The translations under genes were made by a program, and so were the position numbers. The notes beneath the pieces are model-generated. The model ran no database searches, was not told where the DNA came from, and was given only the letters and a program-made list of their open reading frames with translations. A stretch of DNA of 64,000 bases, taken from contig NZ_JAIFXZ010000016.1 in the NCBI RefSeq assembly GCF_021033825.1, positions 1 to 64,000 on the forward strand, given 5' to 3'. Positions 1-6,885 of the stretch are shown here, one piece after another. Position 1 is the stretch's first letter; each line of letters starts with the position of its first letter. The DNA comes from Dietzia aurantiaca. GTDB lineage: Bacteria; Actinomycetota; Actinomycetes; Mycobacteriales; Mycobacteriaceae.

Positions 1-30
1 CAGAGCGGTGGAATTTTAAGTGAATCAGGT

Positions 31-702
31 TTACTTAAAACCCGCCAATAAATACTGCTCAAAGGCACCACCGCTCCCCTCGGCCAACAAACGCTCCCGA
101 ACTTGGAGATAACTTGCGAAGGTCAGCTTCGAAGCGGAGATATCGACCCACGCCGGCATCTTCGAAGCCTGCGCGAGCATAACGTCGACTATTCCGACCG
201 CAAACGCCCTCACCTCGTCAAGGGTGGTTGCATCCCGGGACTGCCATTCAACGTATTTTTTAAGTGCGCTATTCCTCACCTGGCGAGAGAGATACCCCCC
301 GCGAAAACTTGAAGACTGAAGCGGCCCCTTCGTCGCAGGGATTTGACGTGGCTGAAGTATTTCCCGACAAAGGAAGTCACCAACCGACCGATCACCGTCG
401 AGGCGGCCATTTTCGTTTAGATCTCCGGCGTCCAAGTCAATGACGTTTAAGACCCTGCCCTCCGAAAGTGAAAACTGGGCGATTGATAGCGCCGCCTCAG
501 CCGCCTGGCTAGCCTCAGGCGGCTCGTGCCGTAGCGACCCAGCTACGGAATTGAGAAGACTTCCTAGATTGCCTTCAAGTTCCGGCGCACAGCTTTGGTT
601 CGCACCCACGCGTTCGTCAAAAAGAGCGCGAAGCCCCTCTTTTACCGCCTTATTCCTCGCTGCGGGAGTGGTGAATTTTCCGCCCTGTTCAATCGAATTC
701 AT
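31..702 (-). CDS. Unrecognised 223-aa protein coupled to a DNA methyltransferase; possible restriction-enzyme fragment
   Basis: Its ATG overlaps the methyltransferase stop codon (ATGA), so the two genes are translationally coupled and probably form a restriction-modification or solitary-methylase unit. I do not recognise the family. Visible features are a conserved-looking central stretch (DRSVGDFLCREIL, then KGPLQSSSFRGGYL) and a C-terminal GGAFEQYLLAGF. No PD-(D/E)XK, HNH or GIY-YIG signature is present. The protein ends just where a catalytic domain could begin. The frame beside the stop stays open to the window edge, so this may be the N-terminal part of a frameshifted or truncated endonuclease. 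Base composition is less GC-rich than in the flanking genes, which suggests transfer. That it is a gene is fairly sure; its role is inferred from context only. Confidence 0.6.
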   Translation of the reverse strand: MNSIEQGGKFTTPAARNKAVKEGLRALFDERVGANQSCAPELEGNLGSLLNSVAGSLRHEPPEASQAAEAALSIAQFSLSEGRVLNVIDLDAGDLNENGRLDGDRSVGDFLCREILQPRQIPATKGPLQSSSFRGGYLSRQVRNSALKKYVEWQSRDATTLDEVRAFAVGIVDVMLAQASKMPAWVDISASKLTFASYLQVRERLLAEGSGGAFEQYLLAGFK

Positions 703-1778
703 AACACCGCCAATCCACGGGGCTTTATGCTGTCTTCCGTCCGGGCCATTGCCTTGACCAGAGCTGATCCGACTGCCTTGGCCAATGGAACCGGAACAGC
801 ATTACCTATCTGGCGATATATGGACGATCGTCCGCCACACCATGACATATCCAAAGAGAACCCCTGGACCATGGCAGCTTCTTGGTAGGTGAGCCTTCTC
901 GCTCCGGCGACAATCCCGCGTCGAGGCGCACCACCCGCGAGCAAATATGCATGGTAATCAGGCACAATATTGCCCCCGTCCAACCACGGAGTCTTATTGC
1001 CGCCCATAGACGCGAGCAGCGTAGGTACGAGGCCATCTGGATTAATAGGGCGACCTCCGCCATTCCAAAGGTGCCCATCCCACGGCGAGGGCCGCAAATC
1101 CGGGCTCTTCGCGTAGGTAATTATGGCATTGTTGAGATCACCAATCGGTCGCGACGCATCCAAAACTTCTCGCGCAGCAACCCAGGCCCGGGAGGTATCA
1201 GCACCATGCGTGGGTTTAGGCCACTTGAAATTAGATTTTCGAGTGCCCACGACGAATAGTCGTTGTCGACGTTGCGATACACCAAAATCCGCTGCGTGGA
1301 GAATTTTCCAAGTCACAAGGAACCCCAACTCGCGGAATTTTTCAATCGCCCTCTTCAGGACTGGCAACTGAGTGCCTCGCGCTAACCCCGGTACGTTTTC
1401 CATTAGAAACGCTTCTGGCATCACTTCACTAACGACCCTGACGAATTGAGGAATCCCGTCACGATCATCGGCTACTCCTCGACGCAGGCCACCGAGAGAG
1501 TATGGCTGACATGGAGGCCCTCCCGCCACCACTGCAATTTCGCCTTTCAAAGAACGAAATGAGTGCCGTCCTACGTCGCCTTCGAATAGCTCAAGTGAGC
1601 TCTGAGGAAGGCGTGATAGATGTGATGATTTATACGTTTCGAGAGCATCGTTATCCATCTCTGATGCGCCCACTACCGTCAATCCTGCCGACGCCATCCC
1701 TTGACTGAGCCCTCCAGCCCCCGCAAAGAGATCCAGAGTAGGAAAATCAACCACAACAATCACCAGATCCTTCGACAT
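699..1778 (-). CDS. DNA (cytosine-5-)-methyltransferase
   Basis: This enzyme transfers a methyl group from S-adenosylmethionine to C5 of cytosine in a specific DNA sequence. All core motifs of the m5C family are visible in the 359-aa product: motif I DLFAGAGG (about residues 16-23), motif IV GGPPCQPY with the nucleophile Cys90, motif VI ENVPG (127-131), motif VIII QRRQRLF (169-175) and motif X GNAVPVPLA (325-333). A variable target-recognition region lies between about 190 and 310. I chose the ATG at 1778 over an ORF extension to 1940 because motif I lies close to it and an AGGGG ribosome site precedes it. The stop overlaps the start of the next gene. Recognition sequence cannot be read from the protein. 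Lower GC than neighbouring genes points to acquisition by transfer. Confidence 0.95.
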   Translation of the reverse strand: MSKDLVIVVVDFPTLDLFAGAGGLSQGMASAGLTVVGASEMDNDALETYKSSHLSRLPQSSLELFEGDVGRHSFRSLKGEIAVVAGGPPCQPYSLGGLRRGVADDRDGIPQFVRVVSEVMPEAFLMENVPGLARGTQLPVLKRAIEKFRELGFLVTWKILHAADFGVSQRRQRLFVVGTRKSNFKWPKPTHGADTSRAWVAAREVLDASRPIGDLNNAIITYAKSPDLRPSPWDGHLWNGGGRPINPDGLVPTLLASMGGNKTPWLDGGNIVPDYHAYLLAGGAPRRGIVAGARRLTYQEAAMVQGFSLDMSWCGGRSSIYRQIGNAVPVPLAKAVGSALVKAMARTEDSIKPRGLAVL

Positions 1779-2138
1779 TTCGGCCCCTGGCAGGTCAGGA
1801 TGCCACAGGGGTACGACAAATACCCGTGCGCACATCTGATCGATGCCTACCTCAAGAGTATGCAGGCGAGACCGACCGATCCAGCCCCCGGGGACCAGCC
1901 TAGAATCGACCAAGCATAGTATCGTTAGCTCACAGGCCACCGGGGCCGTTGATCCTGGCGGACGGTGACGTCGATGTTGCGCGGGGACGCGGTGGTGCCG
2001 ATCGGCGATGCTGAGTCCGTGGCGGAACTGTCGCGCGCGTGGTCTGTGATTGGGCGAGCCGGCTCAAACTGTTGCCCGGCTCGCGTACGTGACGGGTCGG
2101 CTTCGTAGTCGTCATTGATTCTTCCCGACGACCGCCAC
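1779..2138. other. Non-coding stretch between methyltransferase and MaoC gene
   Basis: About 360 bases with no convincing gene. GC content rises across it from the transferred methyltransferase segment towards the typical chromosome, so one boundary of the acquired segment probably lies here. I see no clear att site, tRNA or inverted repeat. Confidence 0.5.
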
Positions 2139-2621
2139 CTACCGTCCCTTTACCTCCGGCCGGCAGCTCACCATCAGGTCGATCCGGCCGCTCTGCACAA
2201 GCTTGTCGTCGGCGCCGAAGAGTTCGAAGCGCCGCTCCAGCACGCCCGTCTCCCCCGATGACGTGAGGCGAGTCCCCGTGATGGTGATCTCCGCACGCAC
2301 CGTGTCCCCCGCCCTGATCGGCAGGTGGAACCTCCAGGCGTCGATCCCGAGCAACGCCACCGAACAGCCGTCGAACACCCCCACCCGCGACGCGAGGCCC
2401 AGCAGGACCGACAGGCCCAGCATCCCGTGCGCGATCGGGCCCCCGAAGCGCCCCTCCGCGGTGGAAACGGCGTCCGTGTGCACGGGATTGGTATCCCAGC
2501 TCCACCCGGCGAACGTCACCAGGTCGGCCTCGGTGATCGTGCGCCCCTGTGTCCGGAACACCTGCCCCTCGGAGAAGTCCTCGAAGTACCAGTCGGTGGG
2601 CATCTTCGGCGTTGTGGTCAT
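2139..2621 (-). CDS. MaoC-family hydratase/dehydratase
   Basis: A 160-aa single hot-dog protein of the R-specific enoyl-CoA hydratase (MaoC) family, which hydrates or dehydrates acyl-CoA thioesters. The family signature is clear: DTNPVHTD (residues 43-50, with the catalytic Asp43 and His48) followed by GRFGGPIAHGMLG. The ATG at 2621 is chosen because an AGAGG site lies just upstream and the homology starts at PTDWYFEDFSEGQ; the longer reading frame upstream is low-complexity Arg/Pro. It stands alone, transcribed away from the PRC-barrel gene. Beside a steroid cluster it may act on a CoA-activated side chain or ring fragment, but the substrate is not shown. Confidence 0.85.
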   Translation of the reverse strand: MTTTPKMPTDWYFEDFSEGQVFRTQGRTITEADLVTFAGWSWDTNPVHTDAVSTAEGRFGGPIAHGMLGLSVLLGLASRVGVFDGCSVALLGIDAWRFHLPIRAGDTVRAEITITGTRLTSSGETGVLERRFELFGADDKLVQSGRIDLMVSCRPEVKGR

Positions 2622-2878
2622 GGGTGCGCACCTCTGCTCTGCCCGGCGCCTCGGCTGTCGCGGACGCGAGCGTCGTCGATTGGTTTGGCCGCGAGTGTTC
2701 CACGGCGCGCCGCCCGTTACCGCGAAAGTGGGGGCGGCACCTGCTCCCGGGGCTGCGGTGACTCCATGCCCGCGGGGCACGCGCCCGGAACGGCCGGGGC
2801 ATCGGCGGACCGGTCGCAAACCCACTGGCGGGCTCCTAGCGTGGCTGGTGCTTGAACCGGCTACCCAGGGAGTTCTCC

Positions 2879-3292
2879 ATGATCGACAAGGAACAACTCG
2901 ATCGTTTCTATGGCACGGTCGTCTACGACAGTTCGGGAGAGAAGATCGGCAAGCTCAACACCGTCTATCTCGACGACCGCACTGATGAGCCCACGTTCGC
3001 CACCGTCTCGACCAGCATGCTCGTGACAACCGAGAGCTTCGTGCCGCTGCGGGGCGCCCGCGTCGACGGCAGCGAGATCCACGTGCAATTCACCAAAGAA
3101 CAGGTGAAGAACGCACCGCGTGTGGAAGTCGGCCGCGATCTCACGCCCGCCGAGGAGAACCGCCTGTACGAGTACTACCAACTCGACGGCGGCGGCACGG
3201 ACGCGGCCGGATCAGCCCGGCCGGCCGGACCGGCACTGGAGGCCGAACGCGCGCGGTTGCGCAAACACGACCACCGGCGTGGAGACGACTGA
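2879..3292 (+). CDS. PRC-barrel domain protein
   Basis: A 137-aa soluble protein. Residues about 1-80 form a PRC-barrel-like domain (MIDKEQLDRFYGTVVYDSSG, then the KIGKLNTVYLDD and FVPLRGA strands), a fold shared with RimM and photosynthetic reaction centre H subunits and often found in small actinobacterial stress or envelope-associated proteins. The C-terminal third is a charged, low-complexity tail. An AGGGAG site precedes the ATG at 2879; the upstream extension of the frame is ignored. It converges on hsaD with 33 bases between stops. Its biochemical role is unknown. Confidence 0.8.
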   Translation: MIDKEQLDRFYGTVVYDSSGEKIGKLNTVYLDDRTDEPTFATVSTSMLVTTESFVPLRGARVDGSEIHVQFTKEQVKNAPRVEVGRDLTPAEENRLYEYYQLDGGGTDAAGSARPAGPALEAERARLRKHDHRRGDD

Positions 3293-3325
3293 GGGCCCGG
3301 ACGGCCAGCCCGCCTCATCGCGGGC

Positions 3326-4156
3326 TCATCCACGTAGCAGGAACTCCCGCGCCTGGCGCTCGAAGGCCTCCTTCTGCTCGATCATCACCCAGTGCCCGCA
3401 GTCCGGCAGGATGTGCACCTCCGCGTCCGGCATGAGGCGCATCGGCATGATCGCCATGTCCACCGGGGAGACGCGATCGTCACGGCCCCAGAACAGCAGC
3501 GTCGGCGCGGTGACGTCGGCCAGGTCGAAGGAGACCTCACCGCGGGAGACCTTGGCGATCGCCGCCGGGTTGTAGAGGGACTTCATCGACTCGATGACAC
3601 CCGGCTCGTTGACCTGCGCCCACCGTTCTTCCAACAGCTGCTCGGTGACCAGAGCCTGATCGAAGACCATCGACCGCAGCCACCGGCGCAGCGCCGGCTT
3701 GTCCGGCTCGGCCAGAAAGTCCATCAGCAGGCGGATCCCCTCCGCCGGGCCCGGGCTGAACAACGTGGTGCCGACACCGCCGATGCAGATGAGTCGATCC
3801 ACGCGGTCGGGCTGCTTGGCCGCCAAGCCGGCGCCGACGATGCCGCCCATCGAGTTCCCCACGATGCTCGCCCTGTCGATACCCAGGTGGTCGAGGATCT
3901 CCACGCAACTGTTCCGGGCGTCGACCACAGGGTGGCCGCCGCGCACGTCACTGATGCCGAATCCGGGAAACTCCAGGACGATGCAGCGGAACTCGTCAGT
4001 GAACGCGCCGACGGTCTCCGAGTAGTTCCGCCAGCCCGTGACTCCCGGCCCCGAACCGTGCAGGAACAGCACCGGCCTCCCTTCGGGATCACCCAGAACC
4101 CGGTAACCCAGACGGCCTCCGGGGACATCAGCGAACCGGACATCAATGCTGCTCAT
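3326..4156 (-). CDS. hsaD: Meta-cleavage product hydrolase, HsaD-like
   Basis: An alpha/beta-hydrolase of 276 aa in the C-C bond hydrolase branch. It carries the oxyanion-loop signature HGSGPGVTGW (33-42), nucleophile Ser102 in GNSMGG, Asp227 in GRDDRVSP and His255 in CGHWVMIEQ. In steroid degraders HsaD hydrolyses the ring-opened product that HsaC makes from 3,4-DHSA. hsaC, hsaA and hsaB are also in this window, which supports that role over another aromatic pathway. The ATG at 4156 has a GGAG site. It is divergent from the IclR gene, and a TTTCCG-N5-CGGAAA palindrome lies in the shared promoter region. The exact substrate is inferred. Confidence 0.82.
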   Translation of the reverse strand: MSSIDVRFADVPGGRLGYRVLGDPEGRPVLFLHGSGPGVTGWRNYSETVGAFTDEFRCIVLEFPGFGISDVRGGHPVVDARNSCVEILDHLGIDRASIVGNSMGGIVGAGLAAKQPDRVDRLICIGGVGTTLFSPGPAEGIRLLMDFLAEPDKPALRRWLRSMVFDQALVTEQLLEERWAQVNEPGVIESMKSLYNPAAIAKVSRGEVSFDLADVTAPTLLFWGRDDRVSPVDMAIMPMRLMPDAEVHILPDCGHWVMIEQKEAFERQAREFLLRG

Positions 4157-4243
4157 GAGGACTCCAGTGGATCGGCAACCCGGCCAGCGGATCCGGGCCG
4201 GTGGGAGGCATCCTCGTCGTCGTCGTCCCGTCCCCTCCCGGGC

Positions 4244-4262
4244 GTTTCCGCTCAACGGAAAC
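4244..4262. promoter_or_regulatory. Operator O1, candidate IclR binding site (hsaD/iclR)
   Basis: Perfect 7-bp inverted repeat GTTTCCG-N5-CGGAAAC in the divergent hsaD-iclR promoter region. The same TTTCCG-N5-CGGAAA core recurs at 5156, 18827 and, with one base changed per arm, at 8634. Confidence 0.75.
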
Positions 4263-4296
4263 CCCCACCCCCTCACCTCCCACTCACCGGACTACA

Positions 4297-4310
4297 GTGA
4301 CCCTCATCAC
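4297..4310. promoter_or_regulatory. GTGA-N6-TCAC element upstream of iclR
   Basis: GTGACCCTCATCAC matches the inner core of CRP/GlxR-type sites. It lies 44 bases upstream of the iclR start. The same core occurs beside the operators of kshA and kstD. Confidence 0.45.
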
Positions 4311-4353
4311 AGCGCGACGTCCCCGCTTCGCGCGGCGTGAACGGAGAGACACA

Positions 4354-5151
4354 GTGACAACTGCTACGACCCAGCCGGACTCCCTCACCGGCATTCTCGA
4401 CAGAGTGGACACGATCCTCGACGCCATCGCGACCGAGGGATCCATGAACCTCACCGAGATCTCCAAGGCCACCGCACTTCCCCGCACCACGGTCCACCGA
4501 CTCCTCGAGCAGATGGTGGCCCGGCGGTGGGTCCTGCGGATCCGCAACGAGTACGAGATCGGCGTCCGCCCCTTCCACCTGGGCACCCTCGCCCGGCAGG
4601 GCCACTGGTACTTCCGCCTGGCCCGTCCCCACCTCGAGGCCATGCACGAACGCACCCGCCTGGTGGTGCACCTCGGCTACCTCGACGGCACCGACGTGGT
4701 GTGGTGGGACAAGGTCGGCGACACGCGACTCAGCGTGGTCCCCACCTACGTCGGCGGCCGGCATCCGGCATTCAGAACCGCGGCCGGCAAGGCGCTCCTG
4801 GCGTCCGAGGGATCCGACTACCTCGACGAGCACTTCGCCCCGCGGCTCGAGCTCACCACCCCCGAGAGCCTTCACACCCGCGAGGAACTCCGAGCCGAGA
4901 TCGGCGCTGTACAGGACGACGGCCTGGCCTATTCGCGCGGCGAACTCCTCCCCCACCTCGCCTGCGTGGCCACTCCCGTCACCGTACGACCGGTCGCGAC
5001 AAGTGACGGGCACCAGACCAACACCGCGGTCTCGGTATGCGGCCCGCTCGACCGGGTCGAATCCGACAAGACGCTCATCCAGGCGCTGCGCACGTGCGCG
5101 ATGGGCATCCTGGCCGACATCTCCCATTCCCCCAAGGCCCCCAAGGACTAG
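4354..5151 (+). CDS. IclR-family transcriptional regulator of the steroid genes
   Basis: A 265-aa regulator with an N-terminal winged helix-turn-helix (about residues 15-70, containing NLTEISKATALPRTTVHRLL) and a C-terminal IclR effector-binding domain (about 90-255). I chose the GTG at 4354, preceded by GGAGAGA, over the ATG at 4201 because the upstream frame is low complexity and would cover the promoter region. It is divergent from hsaD and immediately upstream of kshA. Four matching palindromes at neighbouring catabolic promoters are its probable operators. Steroid genes in relatives are usually controlled by the TetR proteins KstR and KstR2, so IclR control would be distinctive. Activator or repressor mode cannot be told; operators about 70 bases upstream of the kshA and kstD starts fit activation. 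Confidence 0.9.
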   Translation: MTTATTQPDSLTGILDRVDTILDAIATEGSMNLTEISKATALPRTTVHRLLEQMVARRWVLRIRNEYEIGVRPFHLGTLARQGHWYFRLARPHLEAMHERTRLVVHLGYLDGTDVVWWDKVGDTRLSVVPTYVGGRHPAFRTAAGKALLASEGSDYLDEHFAPRLELTTPESLHTREELRAEIGAVQDDGLAYSRGELLPHLACVATPVTVRPVATSDGHQTNTAVSVCGPLDRVESDKTLIQALRTCAMGILADISHSPKAPKD

Positions 5152-5155
5152 CCGC

Positions 5156-5172
5156 TTTCCGACCACCGGAAA
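5156..5172. promoter_or_regulatory. Operator O2 upstream of kshA
   Basis: TTTCCG-ACCAC-CGGAAA, a perfect 6-bp inverted repeat with a 5-nt spacer. It ends 69 nt before the kshA start codon, almost the same placement as O3 relative to kstD. Confidence 0.75.
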
Positions 5173-5182
5173 TCGCCGCCAC

Positions 5183-5196
5183 GTGACGCGGATCAC
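5183..5196. promoter_or_regulatory. GTGA-N6-TCAC element upstream of kshA
   Basis: GTGACGCGGATCAC lies between O2 and kshA. Its centre is 25.5 bp from the O2 centre, the same spacing as at kstD. It could be a CRP/GlxR-type site or overlap a -35 region; TACGGT at 5211 is a possible -10. Confidence 0.45.
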
Positions 5197-5241
5197 GCTC
5201 CTACGGTGTGGCCCACGGTCACAGAACGAAGGGAGCCCCTG

Positions 5242-6387
5242 ATGACCCAGACCCCTGTTTCCCCGAACGCCGATACCGCGATCCGCGAGATCGAGAGCGC
5301 CGGCAACCCCACCCGCTTCGCACGTGGCTGGCACTGCCTCGGCCTGATCGACCAGTTCCGCGACGGCAAGCCCCACCAGGTCAAGGTGTTCGGCACCAGC
5401 CTCGTCGTCTTTGACACCTCAGACGGGCTCAAGATCCTCGACGGTTACTGCCGACACATGGGCGGCAACCTCGCCAAGGGCACCATCAAAGACGACTCGA
5501 TCGCCTGCCCGTTCCACGACTGGCGTTGGGGCGGCAACGGCAAGTGCACAGCCATCCCCTACGCCAAGCGCGTACCGGTGGCGGCCAAGACCCGCGCCTG
5601 GCCGTCCATGGAACGCAACGGCCAGCTGTTCGTCTGGCACGACCCGCAGAAGTCACAGCCCACCGCGGACGTCACCATCCCCTACATCGAGGGCTGGGAC
5701 GAGGGAGAGTGGAGCGACTGGTCCTGGCAGACCTTCCTCGTCGAGGGCGCGCACTGCCGCGAGATGATCGACAACCTCGTGGACATGGCGCACTTCTTCT
5801 ACGTGCACCTGGTGTCCCCCAAGTACTTCCGCAACATCTTCGAGGGCCACATCGCCACCCAGATCATGCACAGCCAGACCCGGCCCGACATCGACCCGGA
5901 CCAGTCCTATGGCGACTCGGACACCTATCTGAGGTCCGAGGCCAGCTACTACGGGCCGTCGTACATGATCAATCCACAGCAGCTCACCCTCGGCGGCAAG
6001 GACGTCGAGGCCGTGCTGATCAACAGCCACTACCCGATCACCGAGAACTCCTTCCTCATCAACTTCGGGATCGCCACCAAGCACCGCCTCGGCGTTGACC
6101 CCGTCGAAGCCAAGGCGGCCGCCGACGCCATGACCACCGGGCTCGCCTACGGGTTCGGACAGGACGTGGAGATCTGGCGCGACAAGGCACGGATCGACAA
6201 CCCGCTGCTCACCGAGCAGGACGGCCCCGTCTACCAACTGCGCAGGTGGTACGAGCAGTTCTACGTGGACGTGGAGGACATCCAGCCCGACATGGTCGAG
6301 CGAGTCGAGGTGGAGATCGACACCGACCACGCCGTCGCGCACTGGGAGACCGAGATCGCGGCGAACCTCGCCGCGATGGGCCGCTGA
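5242..6387 (+). CDS. kshA: 3-ketosteroid-9-alpha-monooxygenase oxygenase component (Rieske)
   Basis: A 381-aa Rieske non-heme iron oxygenase. The [2Fe-2S] ligands are Cys70-x-His72 and Cys89-x2-His92. The mononuclear iron motif is DMAHFFYVH with His184 and His189. This motif and the overall length match KshA, which with the reductase KshB hydroxylates C9 of 3-ketosteroids and so triggers opening of ring B. No reductase gene is in the window. The ATG at 5242 follows AAGGGAG. The stop codon overlaps the start of the next small gene (TGATG). Operator O2 and a GTGA-N6-TCAC element precede the gene. Another steroid or terpenoid Rieske oxygenase is possible but less likely given the neighbours. Confidence 0.88.
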   Translation: MTQTPVSPNADTAIREIESAGNPTRFARGWHCLGLIDQFRDGKPHQVKVFGTSLVVFDTSDGLKILDGYCRHMGGNLAKGTIKDDSIACPFHDWRWGGNGKCTAIPYAKRVPVAAKTRAWPSMERNGQLFVWHDPQKSQPTADVTIPYIEGWDEGEWSDWSWQTFLVEGAHCREMIDNLVDMAHFFYVHLVSPKYFRNIFEGHIATQIMHSQTRPDIDPDQSYGDSDTYLRSEASYYGPSYMINPQQLTLGGKDVEAVLINSHYPITENSFLINFGIATKHRLGVDPVEAKAAADAMTTGLAYGFGQDVEIWRDKARIDNPLLTEQDGPVYQLRRWYEQFYVDVEDIQPDMVERVEVEIDTDHAVAHWETEIAANLAAMGR

Positions 6388-6620
6388 TGGCACGCACCAC
6401 GCCCTTCACGTGCCCCCGATGCTCCACGTGCGTCGAGGTCACCAAGTTCTCCCGAGAACACACCCTCACCCGCTGGATCGACGGGCACGCCAGATGCCCC
6501 GAGCTCGACGTCGAGCCGGAGCGCTTCGGCACCGGGCGATGCGAATCCCTGACGCGGGCCGTCCGAGCCGCGTTCGACGACGGGCTGATCGAGGCCCGCG
6601 AGAGGGTCGCCGGCACCTGA
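6387..6620 (+). CDS. Small Cys-rich protein translationally coupled to kshA
   Basis: A 77-aa protein whose ATG shares a base with the kshA stop codon. The N-terminus has CPRCSTC followed by further cysteines near CPEL and GRCES, which could bind zinc or an Fe-S cluster. The C-terminal half looks helical. I do not recognise a named family. The tight coupling suggests it supports the oxygenase, for instance in cluster assembly, electron transfer or complex stability; this is inference. A strong hairpin terminator follows. Confidence 0.75.
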   Translation: MARTTPFTCPRCSTCVEVTKFSREHTLTRWIDGHARCPELDVEPERFGTGRCESLTRAVRAAFDDGLIEARERVAGT

Positions 6621-6635
6621 GCCGTCGCGAAGAGG

Positions 6636-6673
6636 CGAACGTCCCGCACACATCACCGTGTGCGGGACGTTCG
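6636..6673. terminator. Terminator hairpin after the kshA operon
   Basis: Perfect 16-bp stem (CGAACGTCCCGCACAC and its complement) around a 6-nt loop, 16 bases after the stop of the small Cys-rich gene. Confidence 0.8.
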
Positions 6674-6788
6674 TTCGTCGAGCATGTGTGGCCCTTCGAG
6701 CCGCCGATGACGAGAGAAGGTCCGTGCCCGGCCCTCCCGGACACATCATGCGCCGCTTCCAGAGATGGCGGCACCGACGTTCCAGGAG

Positions 6789-6881
6789 TCGGCCGCTGGC
6801 GTCGAGGTGGGCGATGGCGTCGGCGTTCCAATCGACGTGATGATCGAACGCGAGCGCCATGTTCGCCAGGACACCCGGTCC
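6789..6881 (-). pseudogene. Fragment of a Baeyer-Villiger/flavin monooxygenase gene
   Basis: One frame encodes about 30 codons reading PGVLANMALAFDHHVDW and on to AIAHLDASGR. This matches the C-terminal region PGVLANMVLASEHHVDW of the intact BVMO at 14656-16386. No start, cofactor motif or further homologous sequence is present on either side, so it is a remnant of a decayed or rearranged monooxygenase gene. Confidence 0.7.
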
Positions 6882-6885
6882 TCTC

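Noticed and set aside
31-702. Assignment of the methyltransferase partner to a named restriction-enzyme family such as SacI
   Set aside because: Recalled SacI-type sequence does not match, and no nuclease motif is visible.
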